Source: Oscillospiraceae bacterium
GTDB taxonomy: Bacteria; Bacillota; Clostridia; Oscillospirales; Ruminococcaceae
Direction of reading: 5' to 3'
NCBI GenBank assembly: GCA_020024175.1
Contig: JAHHUB010000099.1
Span: 1-6,290, forward strand
Length of the DNA: 6,290 nucleotides
The position numbers and the translations under genes are program-made. Of the stretch, positions 1-6,108 are shown in pieces. Below the pieces are notes generated by a model. That model saw nothing but the letters and a program-made list of their open reading frames with translations. It was not told the origin of the DNA and ran no database searches. Each line of letters opens with the position of its first letter. Position 1 is the stretch's first letter.

Positions 1-31
1 AAACCATATAAATATTAAAACACATCTGACT

Positions 32-51
32 GCAGGGTTGCCCTGCTTTTT
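32..51 (+). terminator. Terminator-like hairpin in repeat unit 1
   Basis: A 6-bp GC-rich stem (GCAGGG/CCCTGC) closes a TTG loop and is followed by five T on the plus strand. This is the shape of a short intrinsic terminator for transcription arriving from the left, outside the window. On the minus strand the hairpin has no T tract, so it is a poor terminator for the MATE gene. Confidence 0.45.
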
Positions 52-128
52 CATCTTATATAATTTTTGCTAATTACAACGCGTGAATATCACTTTAATT
101 TGCGGTAAAACTTGTTACGCGTCTGACC

Positions 129-148
129 GCAGGGTTGCCCTGCTTTTT
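129..148 (+). terminator. Terminator-like hairpin in repeat unit 2
   Basis: The same GCAGGG-TTG-CCCTGC hairpin plus T5 occurs exactly 97 bp after the copy in unit 1. The copies in unit 3 (226-240) and the partial unit 4 (323-337) keep the stem but have lost the T5 run, being followed by TTTAC and by TAG. Only units 1 and 2 therefore look capable of terminating plus-strand transcription. Confidence 0.4.
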
Positions 149-336
149 CATCTTATATAATTTTCGCTAATTACAACGCGTGAATATCACTTTAATTTGC
201 GGTAAAACTTGTTATGCGTCTGACCGCAGGGTTGCCCTGCTTTACATCTTATATAATTTTTGATAATTACAACGCGTGAATATCACTTTAATTTGCGGTA
301 AAACTTGTTTACGCGTCTGACCGCAGGGTTGCCCTG

Positions 337-1695
337 CTAGTTTAATCCATAAACTTTTTTCTTAACCGAAGGTTTATTAAACAAAATTATTGTAAGGAGT
401 AAATTCACTGTCCAGCCACAAGCGTAGCAGAAAAACAAGTTTTCCGCAGCAAGGAAATGATTTATAATATATGCTGCAGGAAGTCTTATAAACCACACTG
501 AAACAAGATTTGTAACCGCAGGGATAAGAGTTTCACCTGCTCCCTGCATATATCCGTTAAGCACATTAAACATTGCTACCAAAGAGTAAAACGGCATAAC
601 TCGGATAAGATATGCATAACCCACATCAATAACAGCCTTATCAGGAGTAAACAGGGACATAAAAGGATTTCCGAAAACTATCAGCATACCTGTAACAGCA
701 GCTACTATAACTACAGAAACTAAAAGCGTAGGTTTTATAGAATGTTTAATTCTCTCAGTTTTTCTTGCTCCTATATTCTGTCCCGCAAAAGTAGTAACTG
801 CCAAATAAAGGGCATCAACACTCATATATCCAAGTGCATCTAATTTAGCAGCTACATTAAAGCCTGCCATAAAATCTGATCCATGAGTATTTACAACACT
901 TTGAAGAAGCATTATACCACTGCAAAAAAGCACTTCATTTACACCAATAGGCAATCCCAGTTTTACCATTTCATTTAAAAGATCCTTATTACATTTAAAT
1001 CCAAAAGTCTTTATTTCCAGCCAATCATAATGTTTTTTTATGTAAATTATACTGTAAATCCAGGAAATAAGCTGTGCCAAAGATGTGGCTAAAGCGGCAC
1101 CTGCCACTCCCCATTTAAAAACTGCCACAAATAAAATATCCAAAATAATATTTACTATTGTGGATACCACTAGAAATTTAAGTGGAGATTTGCTGTCTCC
1201 CATACCACGAAGAAAACCTGAATTTAAGTTATATCCAACCAAAGGTGCTATTCCAATAAATGATATAATTAAATATATATGTGCTTGTTCATAGGCATCA
1301 GAGGGAACATGCATCATATTGAGAATAGGCCGACTTAATACTATACCTATTATAATTACAGGTAATGCCAAAATATTGGTAATTGCACAGCAGTTGTTTA
1401 CAACAGCAGTCAGCATATCATGACGGTTAGCTCCATAATACTGGCTAACTAAAATCATGGCTCCTGCACTAAATCCCACAAATACCGAACTTGCCATCCA
1501 AAGTATAACTCCTGTAGTTCCTACAGCTGCAAGAGCAGTTTTACCTACAAAGTTTCCCACAACTATGCTGTCAGCAAAGTTGTAAAGCTGATACATTAAT
1601 GAACCCAGTAAAAGCGGAAAAGCATATTTTAAAATATTTATAACAGGACTACCTATTGTCATATCACTAGTTTTTTTAATCTTTTTTTCTTCCAT
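337..1695 (-). CDS. MATE family efflux transporter
   Basis: This 452-residue inner-membrane protein belongs to the MATE (multidrug and toxic compound extrusion) family, which exports cationic drugs or metabolites in exchange for Na+ or H+. It has the usual length and about 12 hydrophobic segments in two homologous halves. The first half shows FPLLLGSLMYQLYNFADSIVVG (26-47, in part), VSQYYGANR (83-91) and GMGDSKSP (164-171). The second half shows AGQNIGARKTERI (304-316) and GAGETLIP (385-392), the counterpart of GMGDSKSP. The ATG start has AAGGAGG only 4 nt upstream, closer than usual. Starting at Met12 would keep the first helix but has no better site. It lies 69 nt after the DUF1275 gene, behind a hairpin, and no clear promoter of its own is visible, so read-through is likely. 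Its TAG stop overlaps the last base of a repeat hairpin. Substrate and Na+/H+ coupling cannot be predicted. Confidence 0.95.
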   Translation of the reverse strand: MEEKKIKKTSDMTIGSPVINILKYAFPLLLGSLMYQLYNFADSIVVGNFVGKTALAAVGTTGVILWMASSVFVGFSAGAMILVSQYYGANRHDMLTAVVNNCCAITNILALPVIIIGIVLSRPILNMMHVPSDAYEQAHIYLIISFIGIAPLVGYNLNSGFLRGMGDSKSPLKFLVVSTIVNIILDILFVAVFKWGVAGAALATSLAQLISWIYSIIYIKKHYDWLEIKTFGFKCNKDLLNEMVKLGLPIGVNEVLFCSGIMLLQSVVNTHGSDFMAGFNVAAKLDALGYMSVDALYLAVTTFAGQNIGARKTERIKHSIKPTLLVSVVIVAAVTGMLIVFGNPFMSLFTPDKAVIDVGYAYLIRVMPFYSLVAMFNVLNGYMQGAGETLIPAVTNLVSVWFIRLPAAYIINHFLAAENLFFCYACGWTVNLLLTIILFNKPSVKKKVYGLN

Positions 1696-1699
1696 ATTT

Positions 1700-1706
1700 C
1701 CTCCTT
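1700..1706 (-). promoter_or_regulatory. Ribosome binding site of the MATE gene
   Basis: The minus strand reads AAGGAGG, a full Shine-Dalgarno match, ending 4 nt before the ATG at 1695. The pairing is strong but the spacing is short. No other start in the first 12 codons has a comparable site. Confidence 0.75.
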
Positions 1707-1728
1707 AAAAAATAGTTATTTCATAAAT

Positions 1729-1760
1729 AAAAGTCATAGTTTTAATAATCTATGACTTTT
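1729..1760 (-). terminator. Hairpin between the DUF1275 and MATE genes
   Basis: An 11-bp perfect inverted repeat (AAAAGTCATAG / CTATGACTTTT) with a 10-nt loop starts 4 nt after the DUF1275 stop codon. On the minus strand it ends in TTTT followed by ATTT, so it resembles a weak, AT-rich intrinsic terminator. The arms are symmetrical, and it could act on either strand. It probably reduces rather than abolishes transcription into the MATE gene. Confidence 0.6.
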
Positions 1761-1764
1761 AGGA

Positions 1765-2442
1765 TTATTGTATGTTTTCTGTCATATATGCATCAAATCC
1801 TATTAAAATAAGAATTAATGCAGCAGGGACAAATATACTGAATTTGGACATAGCATTAATAATATATATTCCCGCCATAACTCCGATAGTAAATCCTATA
1901 GTAATAAACAAAAACAGAATAAATGTTCTTAAAGTTTTTTTTGATGGATTTAGCAATGCATTTCCAAAATGTTCTCCTAAAAATCTGATATTTCCCGAAC
2001 CTAAAGTTGTAGCAACCACATTTCCCTCCCAAGCAGTAAAACTGGCAAGTTGAAATCCACAGATGGCAGAAATGGTGAAATTCACTATGTGGTCAGGAAA
2101 ACTTAAAGGAAGAAAACCTATAATCACAAATATACAGAACTCTGTAAGCAGACAAGCTCTTTGATAATATTTGCTGACAAGTCCATTGGAAATTTTTTGT
2201 CTGAAAAAAAATGACATCATAGCTCCAAAAGCATTGGCAAATATAGACATAAAGTATATGCCTGTATCCCGAAAACGATTTTCAGTAATGGCTATACCCA
2301 TTCTAACCATATTGCCTGTATTCATTGACGCAAGATATCTTCCATGAAGTTTATATGTGTATGCATTTACAAACCCACCTATAAATATGAGTATAAAGAC
2401 AAAGAAAAAACTCTCATAAATATTTTCTCTTTTTTGTTCCAT
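1765..2442 (-). CDS. DUF1275 / YoaK-like integral membrane protein
   Basis: This 225-residue hydrophobic protein matches the DUF1275 (YoaK) family, whose biochemical role is not established. Family signs are GGFVNAYTY (22-30), an HG pair at 33-34, MNTGN (40-44) near the end of the first helix, and ATTLGSGNIRFLGE (144-157) in the second half, which echoes the NTGN element. I see about six membrane segments, near residues 11-28, 62-80, 98-113, 119-136, 172-196 and 201-218, the usual number and length. The ATG start sits 7 nt after GGGTG, a weak ribosome binding site. A sigma-A-type promoter lies at 2484-2512, giving an expected leader of roughly 35 nt. It is the first gene of a unit that may extend into the MATE transporter, but nothing in the sequence links the two functionally. 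Confidence 0.9.
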   Translation of the reverse strand: MEQKRENIYESFFFVFILIFIGGFVNAYTYKLHGRYLASMNTGNMVRMGIAITENRFRDTGIYFMSIFANAFGAMMSFFFRQKISNGLVSKYYQRACLLTEFCIFVIIGFLPLSFPDHIVNFTISAICGFQLASFTAWEGNVVATTLGSGNIRFLGEHFGNALLNPSKKTLRTFILFLFITIGFTIGVMAGIYIINAMSKFSIFVPAALILILIGFDAYMTENIQ

Positions 2443-2483
2443 AAAAAAACACCCGCAATCTTATTTTTTACTCACTAATCTAC

Positions 2484-2512
2484 ATTATATTACATTATTT
2501 CTTATTCATCAA
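2484..2512 (-). promoter_or_regulatory. Sigma-A-type promoter of the DUF1275 gene
   Basis: On the minus strand, TTGATG (-35, 2507-2512) is followed after exactly 17 bp by TATAAT (-10, 2484-2489). This is close to the housekeeping consensus with ideal spacing. Transcription should begin near 2477, about 35 nt before the ATG at 2442. It lies in the AT-rich 141-bp gap after recN, where I see no clear recN terminator. Confidence 0.8.
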
Positions 2513-2583
2513 CCCGTAATATAATTTTCATAAAATATGTGAATTTAAATAAGTTGTCGAGGCATTTTTTAGTGATTATTTGC

Positions 2584-3093
2584 TTATCTTTCAGAATTTT
2601 TTAACATTTCTTTGGCATTATTCAAAGCTGCATCAGTTATATCTTCACCTACCACAATTCTGGCAAGCTCTTTTACTCTCTGATTTACATTTAAAACTTC
2701 AGCTTTGGTAAAAGTCTGCCCGTTTTCTACTTCTTTGTGAATATAAAAATGTCTGTTTCCGTAAGATGCCACCTGTGCCAGGTGAGTTATACAAATAACC
2801 TGATGATTTTCAGAAACTTCTTTCAGTTTTTCGCCGATTTTTTGTGCTGCTGTTCCGCTGACACCTGTATCAATTTCATCAAAAATAAGTGTTCCAATAT
2901 TGTCTTTTTCTGCAATTACATTTTTTATAGCCAGCATAATTCTTGAAGTTTCACCACCGGAAGCTATTTTTGAAATAGGTTTCATCGGTTCACCCGGGTT
3001 GGTTGAAATAATTATTTCTGCTAAATCACAGCCTTTTTCTCCAAAATCCATGGGAGTAATTTTTACACCTAATTTTACATTGGGCATATCCAA
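2584..3093 (-). pseudogene. recN: RecN C-terminal fragment (broken DNA repair ATPase)
   Basis: This is the C-terminal ATPase half of RecN, the SMC-like protein that helps double-strand break repair. It holds ISTNPGEPMKPISKIASGGETSR (29-51, in part) with the ABC signature SGGETSR at 45-51, Walker B LIFDEIDTG (69-77) and the switch histidine in THLAQVA (103-109). It ends at the usual distance from Walker B. Recognisable homology already begins at LDMPNVK, just inside the open frame, and an in-frame TAA lies two codons before the nominal TTG (3091-3093). No ribosome binding site precedes it. It is therefore not a real gene start but the downstream part of a disrupted recN, in the +1 frame relative to the N-terminal part. 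The Walker B, signature and switch residues are intact, so the damage looks recent or may be a sequence error. Confidence 0.85.
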
Positions 3094-3838
3094 AAATTAA
3101 ATCTATCTGTTCCAAAAGAGAATTTTCCATATCATTCATGGTAAAACCGATTTCGCTTAAAGCATCACGAATTTTTTCGGAATTTTTTATTCTTTTTCTC
3201 TCTTCAATAAGTTCGTTTTCTTCTCCAACAGAAATATCTGCTTCTTCTATTTCATTTATCTGATATTTTAGAATATCTATTCTTTGTTCTCTTTGCTGAA
3301 CATCGGAATCTATTGCATTAAGTTGTTTTTTTATATTTTTATACTCTGAGTAGCATACATCATAATCATTTTTTACTGAATCATAATCACCATAGTTGTC
3401 CAAAAAATCCACATCATTACCTGTATTTAAAAAATGACTTGTGTCTTGTTGCCCATGTATTGCTATAAGTTCTTTGGAAATATCCCTGAGCATGGATACT
3501 GTAGAAGGTTTTCCGTTTATTTTACAAATACTTTTGCCGTCAGCCGTTAACTCACGGGAAATAAGTATTTCACTATCAGGGCAATCGTAACCCATCTCTT
3601 TAAAATAATTTTCCTGTCTTTCCGATAAATCTGAAAAACAAGCAGAAACTGATGCTTTTGCCTCACCATTTCTCACTATGTCTTTGTTAATTCTAGCTCC
3701 TAAAATGCTGTTTACGGCATTTATAAGCATGGTTTTTCCTGCACCTGTTTCCCCTGTAAACACATTAAATCCATTTTCAAAGGATATACTCAGCTCTTTT
3801 ATGACAGCAAAATTTTTTATATAAAGCTGTGTCAGCAA
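3026..3838 (-). pseudogene. recN: RecN N-terminal fragment (broken DNA repair ATPase)
   Basis: Residues 1 to about 245 are RecN: the ATPase lobe with Walker A GETGAGKT (29-36), the Q-loop in IHGQQD (128-133), and then the outgoing coiled-coil helix (about 155-225) with EIEEADISVGEENELIEERKR. Family resemblance fades after SEKIRDALSEI (220-230). From about residue 249 the frame is wrong, ending in a spurious tail of about 20 residues that overlaps the C-terminal fragment. The TTG start is supported by GGAGG 7 nt upstream. RecN normally has about 550-575 residues. The two fragments joined would give about 417, so some 140-150 residues, covering the arm tip and the returning helix, are absent. 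recN lies 88 nt after argR in its usual place. A product from this reading could not form the normal ATPase, which needs both halves. Confidence 0.85.
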
Positions 3839-3845
3839 TATAATT

Positions 3846-3850
3846 CCTCC
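3846..3850 (-). promoter_or_regulatory. Ribosome binding site that fixes the recN TTG start
   Basis: GGAGG on the minus strand, within an A-rich AAAAAAGGAGG context, lies 7 nt before TTG at 3838. There is no competing ATG nearby, and the protein begins with the family's usual MLTQLYIKNF-type N-terminus. Confidence 0.8.
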
Positions 3851-3874
3851 TTTTTTAAAGAAAGCTTTTCCAAA

Positions 3875-3923
3875 AAATCACGATAAAATCATGAATTTAT
3901 TTTCTGTGACTTTATCGTGATTT
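3875..3923 (-). terminator. 13-bp inverted repeat between argR and recN
   Basis: The arms AAATCACGATAAA (3875-3887) and TTTATCGTGATTT (3911-3923) are perfect complements separated by 23 nt. On the minus strand the second arm runs into six T in a row, so the element resembles a weak intrinsic terminator or attenuator after argR. The stem has only three G-C pairs and the loop is long, so it could instead be an operator for a dimeric regulator. It begins 3 nt after the argR stop codon. Confidence 0.55.
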
Positions 3924-3926
3924 ATA

Positions 3927-4406
3927 TTATTGATCCGTGTATTTTTGCTTATTTTTAAGAATATTTTTTAGTTGGGCAGTTAATTGAGATGCTTTCATAT
4001 TATCTCTGAGAAGAAGAAAAACAGTGTCATCTCCTGCCAATGTACCCACCAATCCGTCATCCCAGTGAACAGAATCAAGAGAAGCACAAGCAGCACTTGC
4101 CATACCTGTGTAACACTTTAATACCACTATATTTTGAGCATAATCAACATCAATAACAGATTGAGTAAATATAGAGTAAAATTTTGCAGATATATCAGTT
4201 GGTTTATTTCCGGAGGCAGTGACATATTTATATCTGCCATTGCCATCCTGCATTTTTATAAGTCTTAATTCTTTTATATCTCTGGAAACTGTAGCCTGTG
4301 TAACACAGATTTTTTCTTCAAGAAGTTTATTTAAAAGTTCTTCCTGAGTTTCAATAGGGTATTTGCTAATCAGTTGTAATATTTTGGCCTGTCTATCAGA
4401 TTTCAT
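3927..4406 (-). CDS. argR: Arginine repressor ArgR/AhrC
   Basis: ArgR is the hexameric arginine-responsive repressor of arginine biosynthesis genes and, in Bacillus, activator of arginine catabolism. From ATG at 4404-4406 it has 159 residues, close to the family's about 150. The N-terminal winged helix (1-65) includes TQATVSRDIKELRLIK (36-51), whose Ser41-Arg42 pair is the typical DNA-contacting element. The C-terminal oligomerisation and arginine-binding domain (85-155) has GMASAACASLD (101-111) and GTLAGDDT (121-128), with the paired aspartates 126-127 that bind arginine. An upstream TTG at 4424 would add six residues, but it overlaps the GGAGG that serves the ATG 11 nt downstream, so the ATG is chosen. 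It follows nadK after 41 nt in the conserved cluster order. A short hairpin and recN follow it. Confidence 0.95.
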   Translation of the reverse strand: MKSDRQAKILQLISKYPIETQEELLNKLLEEKICVTQATVSRDIKELRLIKMQDGNGRYKYVTASGNKPTDISAKFYSIFTQSVIDVDYAQNIVVLKCYTGMASAACASLDSVHWDDGLVGTLAGDDTVFLLLRDNMKASQLTAQLKNILKNKQKYTDQ

Positions 4407-4417
4407 AATTAAGTTTT

Positions 4418-4422
4418 CCTCC
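4418..4422 (-). promoter_or_regulatory. Ribosome binding site that fixes the argR start
   Basis: GGAGG on the minus strand lies 11 nt before ATG at 4406. A TTG codon overlapping this same site (4422-4424) would open the frame earlier but has no ribosome binding site of its own. This places the start at the ATG. Confidence 0.75.
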
Positions 4423-4447
4423 AATATTATAGCTAATTCATAATTCT

Positions 4448-5290
4448 CTATATATGAGTGAGTTTTTCACTGACTATATCATAAAAGTTTTCCTGGTCAA
4501 AACGCAGAAATTTAACTTTTTTATCGGATTTTTTTATCATTACACTTTCTCCGAAATTTAGCTTTATAGGTGTTTCTCCATCACAGGAAACATACACATC
4601 GGGGTCGTTTCTGGAATTTTGAGAAACCACAGTCAGTTCTCTCTCCGCTGAGAAGATAAGACTTCTGCTGGCAAGAGAATGTGGGCAAATCGGGGTCAAA
4701 AGAATACATTCCACTATGGGATCCACTACAGAACCTCCCGCTGAAAGTGAATATGCTGTAGAACCTGTGGGAGTTGATAAAATCACGCCATCAGCTCTGT
4801 ATTTAACCATAGGTTTTTGGTCGCATAAAACGCTGATATTTACAATTTTACTGATTAAGCCCTTGGAAATAACTATATCATTTACAGCGTATTTTTTGCC
4901 TGCATTAGTTATTCTGGTTTCCAGCAACATTCTTTCTTCCATATGATAATCTCCACTTTTAAGCTGTGAAAGCTTATGCAGCTCATTGGGATTTATCTGT
5001 GCCAAATAACCCATTGTACCCAAATTTATTCCGAAAATAGGTTTATCAACTGTTATGGCAGCTTTCGCTGCACCGATTATAGTGCCATCGCCGCCTATTA
5101 CTGCAATAACATCACACTTGTTAAGACAGGTACCGAAATCCGCAAAATGTACATCTTTAAAATCAAAATAAGATTTATAAGCTATATCAATATATGATTC
5201 TATTTCATTTTTACTCAGTTCTCTGACTACATCGCTTGTGGCTTTTATTGCCTCGGGTTTAATCATATTAGGCATTATCAGTACATTCAC
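4448..5290 (-). CDS. nadK: NAD kinase
   Basis: NAD kinase phosphorylates NAD+ to NADP+ in the cytoplasm, usually with ATP or polyphosphate, and is the only route to NADP. The 280-residue protein has the family's normal length. It shows the nucleotide motif IGGDGT (65-70) with catalytic Asp68, GINLGTMGYLAQ (87-98), NDIVIS (137-142), the long conserved block RADGVI...STPTGSTAYSLSAGG (165-186), and TPICPHSLASRSLIF (199-213). The start is GTG, with AGGAGG 9 nt upstream. That site overlaps the tlyA stop codon, with a gap of only 13 nt, so translation is probably coupled to tlyA. Nothing is missing from the catalytic core. The tlyA-nadK-argR order is typical of Clostridia and supports the call. Confidence 0.97.
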   Translation of the reverse strand: MNVLIMPNMIKPEAIKATSDVVRELSKNEIESYIDIAYKSYFDFKDVHFADFGTCLNKCDVIAVIGGDGTIIGAAKAAITVDKPIFGINLGTMGYLAQINPNELHKLSQLKSGDYHMEERMLLETRITNAGKKYAVNDIVISKGLISKIVNISVLCDQKPMVKYRADGVILSTPTGSTAYSLSAGGSVVDPIVECILLTPICPHSLASRSLIFSAERELTVVSQNSRNDPDVYVSCDGETPIKLNFGESVMIKKSDKKVKFLRFDQENFYDIVSEKLTHI

Positions 5291-5299
5291 TTCAAAACA

Positions 5300-5305
5300 C
5301 CTCCT
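5300..5305 (-). promoter_or_regulatory. Ribosome binding site of nadK overlapping the tlyA stop
   Basis: AGGAGG on the minus strand shares two bases with the tlyA TAG stop codon (5304-5306) and lies 9 nt before the GTG start of nadK. The arrangement supports the GTG start and suggests that ribosomes finishing tlyA help start nadK. Confidence 0.85.
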
Positions 5306-6107
5306 ATTTCTTATCCAAGGCTTTATGGGAAAGTTCTACAATTTCATTTATAAGTTCATCATTAACCATATTTTCGCCGGTTTTTTTCAGGTAAAGAAGA
5401 TATTCAATATTACCTTCCGGTCCTCTTATAGGAGAAAAGTTCAGTCCGCAAGTGGCAAATCCCAGTTCTTCAGCGGTTTTTACTGTGTTTTGAACAACTT
5501 CTTTATGAACCGATATATCTTTTACCACACCTTTTTTGCCTACTTTTTCTCTGCCGGCTTCAAACTGCGGTTTAACAAGACAAACACATTGTCCACTTTC
5601 TTTAAGACATCTGTAAACCACCGGCAAAATAAGTTTGAGGGAAATAAAAGAAACATCAACTGATATAAAATCAATTTCTGAAGGAATCTGCTCTTCAGTG
5701 ATATATCTTATATTGGTTCTTTCCATATTGACAACTCTTTCATCATTTCTCAAAGACCAGGCAAGCTGTCCATATCCCACATCAACAGCATAAACTTTTA
5801 CTGCCCCATTTTGCAGCATACAGTCAGTAAAACCACCTGTAGATGCACCAAAATCACAGCAAATAAAACCATCTAATTTAAGGTCAAAGCAACTCATAGC
5901 TTTTTCAAGTTTTAAACCGCCTCGGCTTACATATTTGAGTTTTTCGCCTCTGACTTCGATTTTATCTGTTTCTGACACTTCAAATCCGGCTTTATCGGCT
6001 TTTTGATTATTGACATAAACCTGTCCTGCCATAATCAGGGCTTTAGCTTTTTCACGGGAAGAAACCTCATTTAATTCCGCTAAAACAATATCCAATCTTT
6101 TCTTCAT
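5304..6107 (-). CDS. tlyA: TlyA family S4-domain rRNA methyltransferase (hemolysin-like)
   Basis: TlyA proteins are SAM-dependent 2'-O-methyltransferases. In Mycobacterium TlyA modifies a cytidine in 16S and 23S rRNA and affects capreomycin sensitivity; the Firmicute homologue (YqxC) is less studied. The 267-residue protein has an N-terminal S4 RNA-binding domain (about 2-60, with SSREKAKALIMAGQVYVN at 16-33) and an FtsJ-type Rossmann domain. Visible motifs are SRGGLKLEKA (61-70), the SAM loop DFGASTGGFTDC (85-96), DVGYGQLAW (109-117), SVDVSFISL (149-157) and LVKPQFEAGRE (177-187). The likely catalytic set K66, D151, K179 and E235 is present by position. The ATG follows the upstream dxs stop by a single base, with only a weak AGGT site 8 nt before it inside dxs, so translation is probably coupled. 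The old name hemolysin should not be taken as evidence of cell lysis. Confidence 0.95.
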   Translation of the reverse strand: MKKRLDIVLAELNEVSSREKAKALIMAGQVYVNNQKADKAGFEVSETDKIEVRGEKLKYVSRGGLKLEKAMSCFDLKLDGFICCDFGASTGGFTDCMLQNGAVKVYAVDVGYGQLAWSLRNDERVVNMERTNIRYITEEQIPSEIDFISVDVSFISLKLILPVVYRCLKESGQCVCLVKPQFEAGREKVGKKGVVKDISVHKEVVQNTVKTAEELGFATCGLNFSPIRGPEGNIEYLLYLKKTGENMVNDELINEIVELSHKALDKK

Positions 6108-6108
6108 T

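Larger units (their letters stand above)
25..338. repeat. Tandem array of a 97-bp unit, 3 full copies plus a partial fourth
   Basis: This gene-free stretch is filled by a direct tandem repeat with an exact 97-bp period. Units begin with TCTGAC at 25, 122, 219 and 316. Units 1 and 2 differ at only three positions by eye. Unit 3 has a few more changes, including a shorter T run near 241 and one extra T near 310, which balance to keep the 97-bp length. The fourth copy is cut after about 22-24 bp, exactly where the neighbouring MATE gene ends. Each unit contains GCAGGG-TTG-CCCTGC, GTGA-ATA-TCAC, TGCGGT paired with ACCGCA across 19 nt, and one or two ACGCGT palindromes. The period is not a multiple of three and I see no reading frame through it. 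Bases 1-24 are AT-rich with nothing recognisable. The function is unknown; candidates are a structured RNA, stacked terminators or a genome-wide interspersed repeat. Confidence 0.95.

Noticed and set aside
25..338. A CRISPR array
   Set aside because: The whole 97-bp unit is conserved, so there are no variable spacers, the period is too long, and no cas gene is in the window.
1085..1294. Plus-strand reading frames opposite the MATE, DUF1275, recN, nadK and tlyA genes
   Set aside because: They are antisense to well-supported genes, show no family motifs and are explained as shadows of the minus-strand coding frames.
2584..3093. The C-terminal recN piece as an independent small ABC protein gene
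   Set aside because: It lacks a Walker A motif and a ribosome binding site, has an in-frame stop two codons before its TTG, and continues RecN homology directly from the gene upstream.
3026..3100. A programmed frameshift in recN
   Set aside because: No typical slippery heptamer with a downstream structure is evident, and a shift alone would still leave about 140 residues of the arm missing. A deletion with slippage or a sequence error is simpler.
4407..4424. argR starting at the upstream TTG (4424)
   Set aside because: The TTG overlaps the GGAGG site that serves the ATG at 4406, and it has no ribosome binding site of its own. The six extra residues are not needed by the family.
4427..4432. 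TATAAT just upstream of argR as a -10 box
   Set aside because: No -35 hexamer lies at a suitable distance, and the start point would fall at or past the ribosome binding site. It is probably a chance match in AT-rich DNA.
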